Below, in pieces: positions 1 to 6,833 of a stretch of 15,909 nucleotides of DNA (position 1 is the first letter of the stretch; each line of letters starts with the position of its first letter). Under the pieces are notes generated by a model that did no database searches, was not told the DNA's origin, and was given only the letters and a program-made list of their open reading frames with translations. The stretch is from an uncultured Pseudomonadota bacterium. GTDB taxonomy: Bacteria > Pseudomonadota > Gammaproteobacteria > Burkholderiales > Burkholderiaceae. Where the stretch lies: contig CAMLIZ010000104.1 in assembly GCA_946480245.1 (NCBI GenBank), positions 1 to 15,909 of the forward strand, in the 5' to 3' direction. Both the position numbers and the translations under genes were made by a program.

Positions 1-2
1 CC

Positions 3-893
3 ACCGCCAAGGCCTTCCAGCTGATGACGCTGCTGCGCGGGCTGGGCGTGGAGGACCTCACCAAGCCCGAGCTCACCGGCAACTGGGAGTACCAGCTGTC
101 GCAGATGGAGCACGGCAAGCTGCCGCGCGACGCCTTCATGGACGAGATCGCCAAGATGGCCGAGCGCATCGTCAAGAAGGCCAAGGAGTACGACCGCGAC
201 ACCATCCCCGGCGACTACGCAACCTTGAAAACGCCGTGCCCCCACTGCGGCGGCACCGTGAAGGAGAACTACCGGCGCTTCGTGTGCGTGGGCAACACCG
301 CGGCCGAGGACGGCGGCTGCGGCTTCTCGATCAGCAAGATCCCGGGCGGACGCGCGTTCGAGATCGCCGAGGTCGAGCGCTTCCTCGCCGACAAGAAGAT
401 CGGCCCGCTCGAAGGCTTCCGCTCCAAGGCCGGCTGGCCTTTCACCGCCGAACTGAAGCTGGTGTACGACGACGAGCTGAAGAACTGGAAGCTCGAGTTC
501 GACTTCGGCGAGGACGCCCGCCAGGCCGAGGAATCCGGCGAGCCCGTGGACTTCTCCGACCAGGAGTCGCTGGGCCATTGCCCCAAGTGCCAGGGCCGCG
601 TGTTCGAGTACGGCAGCAACTACGTGTGCGAGCACGCGGTGGGCGCGCACGTGACCTGCGACTTCAAGAGCGGCAAGATCATCCTGCAGCAGCCGGTGGC
701 GCGCGAGCAGATGAGCAAGCTGCTGGCCACCGGAAAGACCGACCTGCTGGAGAACTTCGTGTCGAACAAGACGCGTCGCAAGTTCAAGGCGCGCCTGGCC
801 TTCGACAAGAAGGAAGGCAAGGTGATGTTCGAGTTCGAGCCGCGCGCGGCGAAGGCGCCGGCGAAGAAGGTTGGGGCGAAGAAGGCTGCTTGA
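3..893 (+). CDS. topB: DNA topoisomerase III, C-terminal part (5' end outside window)
   Basis: This is the 3' end of a type IA topoisomerase, which relaxes and decatenates DNA by single-strand passage. The frame is open from base 3, so the gene enters from the left; the first in-frame Met at 24 is internal. The visible 296 residues start in the end of the catalytic core (RGLGVEDLTKPELTG, then the WEYQLSQMEHGK block typical of TopB) and continue into the C-terminal DNA-binding region. That region has two cysteine-rich zinc-ribbon-like repeats, one beginning CPHCGG and ending in a GGCGF turn, the other beginning CPKCQG. Each is followed by the conserved loop with (P)LEGF or LLENF and a KxxFxAxL strand pattern. 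The protein ends in an Ala/Lys-rich tail, common in burkholderial TopB. It is a housekeeping neighbour, not part of the pilus system. Reads ordinary and intact. Confidence 0.93.
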   Translation, partial: TAKAFQLMTLLRGLGVEDLTKPELTGNWEYQLSQMEHGKLPRDAFMDEIAKMAERIVKKAKEYDRDTIPGDYATLKTPCPHCGGTVKENYRRFVCVGNTAAEDGGCGFSISKIPGGRAFEIAEVERFLADKKIGPLEGFRSKAGWPFTAELKLVYDDELKNWKLEFDFGEDARQAEESGEPVDFSDQESLGHCPKCQGRVFEYGSNYVCEHAVGAHVTCDFKSGKIILQQPVAREQMSKLLATGKTDLLENFVSNKTRRKFKARLAFDKKEGKVMFEFEPRAAKAPAKKVGAKKAA

Positions 894-1112
894 GACAAGA
901 GCAATCCCAAACCCCCGGGGGGTCGATTTTGTAACCCTGGTGTCAGCTTGTTGCGGTTTCCACGATTCGCCAAGATTCTTCTTGTAGATTCCCCCTCGGC
1001 CGAAAAGGGCCAGCGTTCACAGGGAGGAGAGCTCCCCGGACGCGCGGGAGGACGTCACTTGAATAGCGCGAGTCGGCGTCTGTAGCCAATGAAGTTCTAC
1101 AGGGGAAACGAA
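894..1112 (+). promoter_or_regulatory. Intergenic leader between topB and the pilin gene; probable promoter region of the tad operon
   Basis: This 219-base gap is the only sizeable non-coding stretch before the pilus genes, so the main promoter is expected here. A weak sigma70-like pair can be drawn (TTGCGG at 951-956, 17 bases, GATTCT at 974-979; alternatively TAGATT at 985-990), but matches to consensus are poor. A TGG...TTGC pair around 939-954 resembles sigma54 -24/-12 elements, but its spacing is two bases too long. A short GGAG/CTCC self-complementary segment lies at 1026-1035. A long leader of about 100 bases before the pilin is likely whichever promoter is used. The location is inferred from context; no individual box is secure. 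Confidence 0.4.
1101..1105 (+). promoter_or_regulatory. Ribosome binding site that sets the pilin start at 1113
   Basis: AGGGG lies seven bases upstream of the ATG at 1113. It is inside the reading frame that would begin at the alternative ATG at 1089, which has no comparable purine-rich site in front of it. This favours 1113 as the real start of the major pilin. Confidence 0.7.
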
Positions 1113-1382
1113 ATGTCTCATAGCCAGTGTCGCCGGCAGCAGCGCGGTCAAGGTATGACCGAATACATCATCATCGTCGCGCTGATCGCGATTGCTGCGA
1201 TCGCCGTGTACCAGTTCTTCGGCAACACCGTCCGCAACCAGACTGCAGCGATTGCGCAGGAGCTTGCAGGCAACGACGGCACCACCGCGAAGACCAACGC
1301 GCAGGCGGCTGCTACCTCCGCCGAGAGCGAAGCCAACACCAAGCGCAACCTCGACACCTTCACCGGGAACGCGGCCAAGTAA
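1113..1382 (+). CDS. flp: Major Flp-type pilin precursor
   Basis: An 89-residue prepilin, the probable main subunit of the Tad/Flp pilus. The N terminus is short and basic (Arg at 7, 8 and 11). It is followed by the class III signal: Gly12, then QGMTEY with Glu17 and Tyr18, then a hydrophobic stretch rich in Ile and Ala to about residue 37. Cleavage after Gly12 places Glu at +5 and Tyr at +6 of the mature protein, as in Flp pilins. The mature chain would be about 77 residues, longer than many Flp pilins, with an Ala/Thr/Asn-rich C-terminal half. A prepilin peptidase is needed for maturation; none is seen in the window. It is first in the operon, and the hairpin just downstream fits high expression relative to the following genes. 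The in-frame ATG at 1089 is less likely because the better ribosome site precedes 1113. Confidence 0.88.
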   Translation: MSHSQCRRQQRGQGMTEYIIIVALIAIAAIAVYQFFGNTVRNQTAAIAQELAGNDGTTAKTNAQAAATSAESEANTKRNLDTFTGNAAK

Positions 1383-1396
1383 GAGGGCATCGATGC

Positions 1397-1424
1397 ACGA
1401 GGTCGGCCGCTGCGCTGACCTCGT
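1397..1424 (+). promoter_or_regulatory. Intercistronic hairpin after the pilin gene
   Basis: ACGAGGTC at 1397-1404 pairs perfectly with GACCTCGT at 1417-1424. The stem extends inward by a G-T wobble, a G-C and a C-G pair to give about 11 pairs around a six-base loop (CGCTGC). It starts 15 bases after the pilin stop and has no T-run after it, so it is not a classical intrinsic terminator. A stabilising or partially attenuating structure that keeps pilin mRNA above that of the assembly genes is the likely role. The stem is seen directly; the function is inferred. Confidence 0.6.
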
Positions 1425-1490
1425 ACAAAGCCCGGGCGCGACGCAGCTCGTGCCCGCGGCTGAACGCCTACCGCGGAGGGGAATTCAAAT

Positions 1491-4388
1491 ATGGCTGGGG
1501 CTGCCGTCAAGGCGGCCTGGGGCTCGCTTTGCCTTGGCGCGATCGCGGGACTAAGTCTCGGCGCGCCGATGGGATGGCTGACGCTCCAGGCGTCGCTCAC
1601 TACGCTTGCCTGGGTGCTTTCGCGCGACGAGCTCGCGCCGAATGCTGCAGCACGCGTGCTCGGCCTTTTCGCCCTTTCGCTCAACTTGACCGGGCACGCG
1701 GGTTTCGCCCTCGGCGTGCCTGCCGATGTTCGCTTGCTGGCGTTGCTGCCGTTGTCGGCCTTGGTGCTGGTGCATGCAGCGGCCGCGTGGACCATTGCGC
1801 AGCTGGCGTTCCGGCTGCCGGTCTCCGGCTCTGTGAAGCTCGCGGGAGCTCTGCCGGCACTGTGGACCTTGCAGGAGTGGCTGTTTTCCCAGGGGACACT
1901 GGCTGTCCCGTGGCTGGGCGTGGGCCACGTCCAGGTGGATGGTCCGTTCGCGGGTGCACTGCCGCTTGGTGGTGTGCTGCTCGCTGGCTGGCTGAGCTTC
2001 GCGGCGGCCTCACTGGTGGTCATCGCGTGGCGGGCGAAGGGGCGCGGCAAGGCCATAGCCGGCGTTGGGGGCGCGGCGGTCTTGGGGCTGCTGACGCTGT
2101 GCACCCACCATGAGTGGACCCGCCCCGCAGGGGGGGTCGAGGTGGCGTTGGTGCAGAGCGGTCTGGACAGCGACACCAAGGTGCGGCCCGAGGTGCTGCC
2201 AGACATCCTGTCGCGGTACCAGCGCGAGGCCCTGCAGACTTCCGCGCAACTGGTGGTCACGCCGCAACTGGCAATCCCGAAGACCCCCGGTGCGCTGCCC
2301 CCGGGCTATCTCTCGCGGCTGCAGGGTGCTTTGGCACTGCGAGGCGCTGATGCGCTGATCGGGATGTACTTCGACGGGCCTGACCACAAGGGTCTATTCA
2401 ACGGCGTGCTCGGCCTCGGCGCCTCAGGCCCGCAGCACTACCTCAAGTCGCAGCTCTTCCCGTTCGGCGAATTCCTGCCGTTCAGCGGCGTGTTGCGGCG
2501 CTGGGTGAATTCGCGGATGAGTTCGCCCATGCAGGACACGCTGCGAGCCGCTCACACTGGTGAAGCCTTGCCGGTTGCGGGCCACCGCGCAGCGGTCGCA
2601 GTGTGCTACGAGGCCGCCTTTGGCGAACAGTGGCGCCAGCGGGCCGCGAACGCCGATCTGCTGGTCAACATGGCCAGCGACAGCGCCATCGACTCCGAGC
2701 AGGTCGCGCGTCAGACGCTCCAGATCGACCGGGCGCGCGCCATGGAGCTGCGCAAATCGCTGGCCCGGACCTCCGACGTGCGCGGCACCTACTTCATCGA
2801 CGCAGCGGGGCACCTGGTGTCCCGGCTTGGCGACCGCAAGCCCGGGACGCTGCGCGCACGTATGGAGGCGCGCGCCGGCCTCACGCCGTATGGACGGTGG
2901 GGCGACGCGGTGCCCTTGTGCGTGGCGCTCTTCTCGCTGGCTTTGTGCTTGCTGCACCTGCTATACCGCGAACGCCATGGCGCGTCCACGGAGTCACGCT
3001 CGTGCCTGCCTTCGGAGGGGCTGCCTTCGCAGGCCGGCGTGGTGCTGCCTGCGGCGATAGCCCTGCTGCTCATCGTAGGCGCGACGTTCTACCTGATGGT
3101 CAATGCCGGCCAAGCAGTGACCGAGAAGATACGCGTCACCAATGCAGCCGACGCAGCCGCCTACAGCGCGGCGGTAGTGGAAGCGCGGGCGCTCAACTAC
3201 GACGCCTATCTCAACCGCGCGATCATCGCCAACCAGATCGGCATCGCGCAGATGGTCAGCTTTGCTTCGTGGGTGAACTACTTCGCCACTGCAAGCGACA
3301 ACTTCCATGCCAGCGCCGAGGATGTCAACTTCTTCATCCTGCCAAATCCAGACGTGGCGGTGCTCGATGTGGTGTTCGGCGGCACCGAGTTCATTACCCA
3401 CTACTACGGCACCACGGCGCAGGAGTACGCCGACTACATCGTCAACTACGGCGCCGGTCCGATCATCACGGTGCTCGATGCCGCCGTGCAGATCCTGGCG
3501 GCCTCCGAGGTCGCCGTGCATGCCAACCTCGCCGCGGGCGTGCGCCAGCAGCAGATCGCCGACGAGGTGGTGAAGGCGATGGACCCGAAGCTCAGCGCCG
3601 AAGTGGTGCTGGCCTCGCACGGGTTCGACACGTTCACGAAGAGCTGGAGTGGAGACGATCGCGAGCGCCTGCGCGACGTGACCATGCGCTCGCGCGACCA
3701 GTTCACTCGCGAGCGCAACTGGACGCTTGATTCGTTCGACATCCCGTTTGTGCGCCAGAACGGCGCATTGAAAAAGCGCGCGGGGACCGAGCTGATCGGT
3801 TACGACGAATGGCGTGCCGTCGATACGCTGGAACTGCACGGCCAGCGCTTCGGCTGCGGCCGCTTTGGCCTCAGCTGGTGCGACGACATACGCACGCCAG
3901 TGGGCTGGGGAGGGATCGAGGTCGACGCGGGCGGCGGCGACGAGGGGCACGGCTACCACGGCAATGCCTATAACGAGAATCCCACCACGGCCGATCGCGC
4001 TGATTCAGCGATGACGACGCCCGACTACGCGATGTTCCACGGTCTGCCCGCCGTGCGCGAAATCCAGGACGTGGACCCCGCGCATGAGGCGACCACCGGC
4101 ATCACGGTCCGGGTGCAAAAGTCGCAGACCGACACGCTCACTTCGGGCAACGCGGCGCAGGCCAAGCCGTCGGGCGAGCTAGCGCTGTTCAATGACCACC
4201 CGGCCGGCGGCAAGGTAGTAGCGCTGTCGCGCGCGCAAGTGTTCTTCGACCGTATCGCGGCGCGCGCCGACGGCAAGGCCGAGCTCGGCAGCCTATACAA
4301 CCCGTACTGGCGTGTGCGCCTGGTCGCGCCCACCTTGGCCGACAAGGCCTATGCCGCCACCAAGCAAGGGGGGCTCGTGCTGCCATGA
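1491..4388 (+). CDS. Fusion: apolipoprotein N-acyltransferase-like (CN-hydrolase) protein with TadG-like pseudopilin domain
   Basis: A 965-residue membrane protein with two parts. Residues 1-190 are several hydrophobic segments, and about 195-460 form a nitrilase-fold domain, in the same order as Lnt, which N-acylates lipoproteins. Lys319 (YLKSQLFPFGEFLPF, with Glu327) and Cys372 (VCYEAAF) match the Lnt catalytic Lys and Cys. The expected catalytic Glu is Gln259 (TPQLAIP instead of TPExAIP), and the usual SNDxWF box reads ASDSAI. The TPYGRWGD motif at 465 and a last transmembrane segment complete the Lnt plan. At about 513 a second module begins: a hydrophobic helix (GVVLPAAIALLLIVG), then TEKIRVTNAADAAAYSAA, typical of TadG-like Tad proteins, and a periplasmic domain of about 430 residues. 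Start chosen from GGAGGGG at 1475-1481, nine bases before the ATG. The end overlaps the next gene by ATGA. Acyltransferase activity is doubtful; a scaffold or altered role is an inference. Confidence 0.82.
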   Translation: MAGAAVKAAWGSLCLGAIAGLSLGAPMGWLTLQASLTTLAWVLSRDELAPNAAARVLGLFALSLNLTGHAGFALGVPADVRLLALLPLSALVLVHAAAAWTIAQLAFRLPVSGSVKLAGALPALWTLQEWLFSQGTLAVPWLGVGHVQVDGPFAGALPLGGVLLAGWLSFAAASLVVIAWRAKGRGKAIAGVGGAAVLGLLTLCTHHEWTRPAGGVEVALVQSGLDSDTKVRPEVLPDILSRYQREALQTSAQLVVTPQLAIPKTPGALPPGYLSRLQGALALRGADALIGMYFDGPDHKGLFNGVLGLGASGPQHYLKSQLFPFGEFLPFSGVLRRWVNSRMSSPMQDTLRAAHTGEALPVAGHRAAVAVCYEAAFGEQWRQRAANADLLVNMASDSAIDSEQVARQTLQIDRARAMELRKSLARTSDVRGTYFIDAAGHLVSRLGDRKPGTLRARMEARAGLTPYGRWGDAVPLCVALFSLALCLLHLLYRERHGASTESRSCLPSEGLPSQAGVVLPAAIALLLIVGATFYLMVNAGQAVTEKIRVTNAADAAAYSAAVVEARALNYDAYLNRAIIANQIGIAQMVSFASWVNYFATASDNFHASAEDVNFFILPNPDVAVLDVVFGGTEFITHYYGTTAQEYADYIVNYGAGPIITVLDAAVQILAASEVAVHANLAAGVRQQQIADEVVKAMDPKLSAEVVLASHGFDTFTKSWSGDDRERLRDVTMRSRDQFTRERNWTLDSFDIPFVRQNGALKKRAGTELIGYDEWRAVDTLELHGQRFGCGRFGLSWCDDIRTPVGWGGIEVDAGGGDEGHGYHGNAYNENPTTADRADSAMTTPDYAMFHGLPAVREIQDVDPAHEATTGITVRVQKSQTDTLTSGNAAQAKPSGELALFNDHPAGGKVVALSRAQVFFDRIAARADGKAELGSLYNPYWRVRLVAPTLADKAYAATKQGGLVLP

Positions 4389-5218
4389 ATCAACGAAACA
4401 GAACGGCTTGGTCGCTTGCGTGCCTCCTCGCTACGGCTGGCGCGGTAGCGGCCGACGCAAAGGTGGGGCCGCCGCCGGGCTTTCCGTTCAAGCCCGGGCG
4501 CAATACCGAGCACGTCGTCTACAGCGAAACCGAGGCCGAATACCCGAACCCGATTCGCCGCGAGCTGCTGGAGCAGCAGTGCGACATGGCGCGGCAGCTC
4601 GGCAAGACCACCAAACACCCGAGCTTCGAGGCCGGCCATGATCAACCCAACCACCGCGAAACCGTGCGCATGGTCGGTACTACGCAGACCGTCACCTTCC
4701 ACACCGTGCGCGCCTATCTCTGCGATCCGATGCCACCGGACCGCGACCTCTGCGGCTGCACTTACCGGATGGTCACCGGCCATGTGCTGCACCTCGACCG
4801 GCACGAGGCAGGTCGTCACGAGATCGTGCGTTATGACATCGAGAAGCAGCAGGGCACGCGCTTCGTCGGGCCGGACGCGCCCGCGCCCGCAGGTAGTGCG
4901 CGCAACCTTGCGGCGCTGGCGCCGCAGGTGATGGGGCGCGACGTGGTGGCCGGGGTTCCTTGCGTCGTGCGGCGCCAGGTGCTGCCTGGAGGCTGGGTGG
5001 ACCGCTGCATCGCGTGGGATCCCGACGGCAAGCTGCCCGCTGCGCTGCGCGATCAGGAGCTGGCGTCCTCGTTCGTGGTGCAGGACCACCCCGACCGCAC
5101 GCACCGCAGCAGGATCACGAAGGTGGTGGCGGATGCGCTGGTGAATGCCGGCGTGTTCGATCTGCCGCCTGGCGCGAATCTCAAAGCCACGTCGGTGAAG
5201 CCACGGGAGGCCGAATGA
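4385..5218 (+). CDS. Secreted/periplasmic protein of unknown function in the pilus operon
   Basis: 277 residues. A Sec signal peptide is visible: basic NQRNR start, a hydrophobic core, and a likely cut near AVAAD around residue 23. The mature part has six cysteines, including a closely spaced group (YLCDP...DLCGCTY) and two later ones (GVPCVV and DRCIAW), which suggests disulfides formed in the periplasm. A GRDVVAGVPC segment followed by a Gly-Gly-Trp turn and WDPDGKLP resembles beta-rich periplasmic proteins, but I do not recognise a family. The start overlaps the stop of the fusion gene as ATGA, and its own stop overlaps the next start in the same way, so it is translated with the pilus genes. 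A role as an accessory or envelope factor for pilus assembly is inferred from position only. Confidence 0.75.
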   Translation: MNQRNRTAWSLACLLATAGAVAADAKVGPPPGFPFKPGRNTEHVVYSETEAEYPNPIRRELLEQQCDMARQLGKTTKHPSFEAGHDQPNHRETVRMVGTTQTVTFHTVRAYLCDPMPPDRDLCGCTYRMVTGHVLHLDRHEAGRHEIVRYDIEKQQGTRFVGPDAPAPAGSARNLAALAPQVMGRDVVAGVPCVVRRQVLPGGWVDRCIAWDPDGKLPAALRDQELASSFVVQDHPDRTHRSRITKVVADALVNAGVFDLPPGANLKATSVKPREAE

Positions 5219-5970
5219 ATCGCCGGGCATCTGCAAATCGGGTCGGTGGGAGTGCGCAGCGCGGCCAATCGACCGTCGAGTTCGTCGTGCTGGGTCTGGT
5301 GCTGGTACCCCTGTTCCTGGCCATTCCGCTGATCGGCAAGTACCTCGACCTCATTCAGACCAGCGAGGAGGCCAGCCGCTACCTTGCATTCGAAGGCATG
5401 GCCAAGAACTCCAGCAGCGCGTGGAAGAGCGATGCCGACCTGGCGCTCGAGGTGCGGCGCCGCTTCTTCAGCAATTCCGACGCGCCGGTGAAGACCAACG
5501 ACGCCGCAGGCGACTTCGCGGCGCACCGCAATCCGATCTGGTCGGACGCGGCCGGAAACCCACTGATCGACAAGTTTGAGGACCAGGTGGGCGTGCAAAC
5601 CCAGGTCGCCAGCAAGAACGCAATCGCGTCGGCATTGTTCGCTGGCGAGCTCGGTTTGTCGAAGGACAACCTTTACACCGCGTCGGTGACGGTGAAGCCG
5701 GTGAACGTCAAGAACTTCGCGCCCTTCGACGACATCAACCTCAGTATCAGCCGCAAGACCGTGCTACTGGCCGATGCCTGGACCGCGCGAGACAGCGCGG
5801 CCGTACGCAGCAAGATCGAGCACGCCACGGGCATGGTGCCGCTCCAGATGGCGCACACGCTGCTCGACGCGGTGGGCACCGTGCCAACCCTCATCTTCGA
5901 TCCGGCGCTCAAGATTGGCGAGTTCGACTGGGACGTAGTGCCTTGCGACCGCCTGGTGGGGGGGTGCTGA
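5215..5970 (+). CDS. TadE/TadF-like minor pilin (pseudopilin)
   Basis: 251 residues. A 17-residue basic leader ends in Gly17, followed by QSTVEF and a hydrophobic helix (VVLGLVLVPLFLAIPLIG). Cleavage after Gly17 gives Glu at +5, the class III prepilin rule. Behind the helix (about 21-41) is a predicted periplasmic domain with no obvious catalytic motif. TadE/TadF proteins are processed by the same peptidase as Flp and are needed for pilus biogenesis, probably at the base or tip of the fibre. Starting further upstream (the frame is open to 4960) would destroy the leader and run across the previous gene, so the ATGA-coupled ATG at 5215 is chosen. The label E or F cannot be fixed by eye; a second, more classical TadE lies at 14641. 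Confidence 0.8.
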   Translation: MNRRASANRVGGSAQRGQSTVEFVVLGLVLVPLFLAIPLIGKYLDLIQTSEEASRYLAFEGMAKNSSSAWKSDADLALEVRRRFFSNSDAPVKTNDAAGDFAAHRNPIWSDAAGNPLIDKFEDQVGVQTQVASKNAIASALFAGELGLSKDNLYTASVTVKPVNVKNFAPFDDINLSISRKTVLLADAWTARDSAAVRSKIEHATGMVPLQMAHTLLDAVGTVPTLIFDPALKIGEFDWDVVPCDRLVGGC

Positions 5971-5972
5971 AG

Positions 5973-6656
5973 ATGTCCTCGGTCGTGCGTCGGCTCGTCG
6001 CGCTTGCCGCTTTCGCCTGCGCCGCAGCACACGGCGGTGAGCCATGGCCCGTCGCGCCTGTGCCGACCGACGCGAAGCCGCAGTTGGTGGCCGAAGACAT
6101 GGTCGTCAACGGCCGACGCTCCCGTGTCCTGCGATATGAAGTGGCGCGCAGCGAAGAGCAACTACTTGCGTTCTACCGCGAGCACTTTGGCGCCAGGCGG
6201 GTTGAGAACCGCGTGAAGAACACGCAGGTGATCGCCACGCGCCAAGGCGACTACTTCCAAACCGTGCAGCTGCAGCCGACCGGTCCCGATCGCGTGCAGG
6301 TGACAGTCATGACCACCTCGCTGCGCCAAGCCGACAGCAAGGTGTCCGCCGAGACGCGCGGCCTGCTGCCCGCGCAGAGCGCGGTGCTGATGACCATGCA
6401 GTCCAACGACACGGGCAAGCAGTCGCTGATGGTCGTGGCGGCCAACAAGGCCAGCCTTCAGGCCAACCGTGACCATCTGGTGTCGGCACTGGCCTCACAA
6501 GGCTTCAAGGTCGAGCGCGAGGAGTTGTCGCAGGCCGATGGCAAACCGGCGCTCGCGCTCAGTCTCGCCTCCGGCTCGGAAGAAGTGACCATGACGCTCA
6601 CCGATACGGGCCCCTATCGCTCGCTGGTGATCAACCGCACGAGGGAGCCCAAATGA
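5973..6656 (+). CDS. Secreted alpha/beta protein of unknown function
   Basis: 227 residues with a clear Sec signal peptide (MSSVVRRLVALAAFACAAA, cut near AHG). The mature chain seems to contain two similar halves. Each has a helix that ends in an aromatic-rich turn (LLAFYREHFG; LVSALASQGFKV), followed by strands (VQVTVMTTSL; VTMTLTDTG). This is compatible with a duplicated alpha/beta lobe, but I cannot name a family. The ATG at 5973 lies two bases after the preceding stop, with a G-rich run upstream; GTG at 5964 or TTG at 5943 in the same frame are possible longer starts, but they would blunt the signal peptide. The stop overlaps the next start (ATGA at 6653). Its place between minor pilin genes suggests a periplasmic helper of pilus assembly (inference). 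Confidence 0.75.
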   Translation: MSSVVRRLVALAAFACAAAHGGEPWPVAPVPTDAKPQLVAEDMVVNGRRSRVLRYEVARSEEQLLAFYREHFGARRVENRVKNTQVIATRQGDYFQTVQLQPTGPDRVQVTVMTTSLRQADSKVSAETRGLLPAQSAVLMTMQSNDTGKQSLMVVAANKASLQANRDHLVSALASQGFKVEREELSQADGKPALALSLASGSEEVTMTLTDTGPYRSLVINRTREPK

Positions 6657-6826
6657 AGCGGCGCCAGTTCGGGCAGTCGATGGTCGAGTACCTGGTGCTC
6701 GGCGCCATCGTGTTGTTCTTGATTGCGATGCCGATCGACGGCCACGACTCGGTGCTGGACATGATGCTCGACGCGGTGCGCATCGCCTACCGGAACTTCC
6801 TCGCCGCCATTTCCCTTCCCCAATGA
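6653..6826 (+). CDS. Small Flp-like / minor pilin of 57 residues
   Basis: A very short gene that automatic callers may miss. It encodes a 57-residue protein with the basic leader MKRRQFG, then QSMVEY and a hydrophobic helix (LVLGAIVLFLIAM). Cleavage after Gly7 gives a mature protein of 50 residues with Glu at +5 and Tyr at +6, exactly as in the major pilin and the TadE-like proteins of this locus. The C-terminal half (about 28-57) is a short amphipathic segment ending in ISLPQ. It begins by ATGA overlap with the preceding gene and ends seven bases before cpaB, so translation is coupled. By length it is closer to a canonical Flp pilin than the 89-residue first gene. A second or minor pilin, or an initiator subunit, is the likely role. 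Confidence 0.83.
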   Translation: MKRRQFGQSMVEYLVLGAIVLFLIAMPIDGHDSVLDMMLDAVRIAYRNFLAAISLPQ

Positions 6827-6833
6827 AACGTCT

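Noticed and set aside
911..930. Possible intrinsic terminator of topB (C-run, G-run, then TTTT)
   Set aside because: The C-run and G-run are adjacent with no loop, so only three or so pairs can form, and the T-tract is four bases; too weak to call.
939..954. Possible sigma54 promoter (TGG ... TTGC)
   Set aside because: The distance between the GG and GC elements is two bases longer than the strict sigma54 spacing.
1089..1112. Longer pilin start at ATG 1089
   Set aside because: No purine-rich site upstream, while AGGGG lies at proper spacing before ATG 1113; the extra residues add nothing to the prepilin leader.
1148..2260. Long antisense frame (about 370 residues) opposite the pilin and Lnt-like genes
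   Set aside because: It is antisense to well-supported genes, has a Ser/Pro/Arg/Ala-rich composition typical of GC-rich shadow frames, and no motif or ribosome site.
2977..3060. Possible separate start of the TadG-like gene at ATG 2977 (Arg-rich leader in another frame) joined by a frameshift
   Set aside because: No ribosome site precedes it, its frame stops at 3060, and the base change needed would leave the Lnt frame open to 3730, giving an implausible overlap of about 700 bases.
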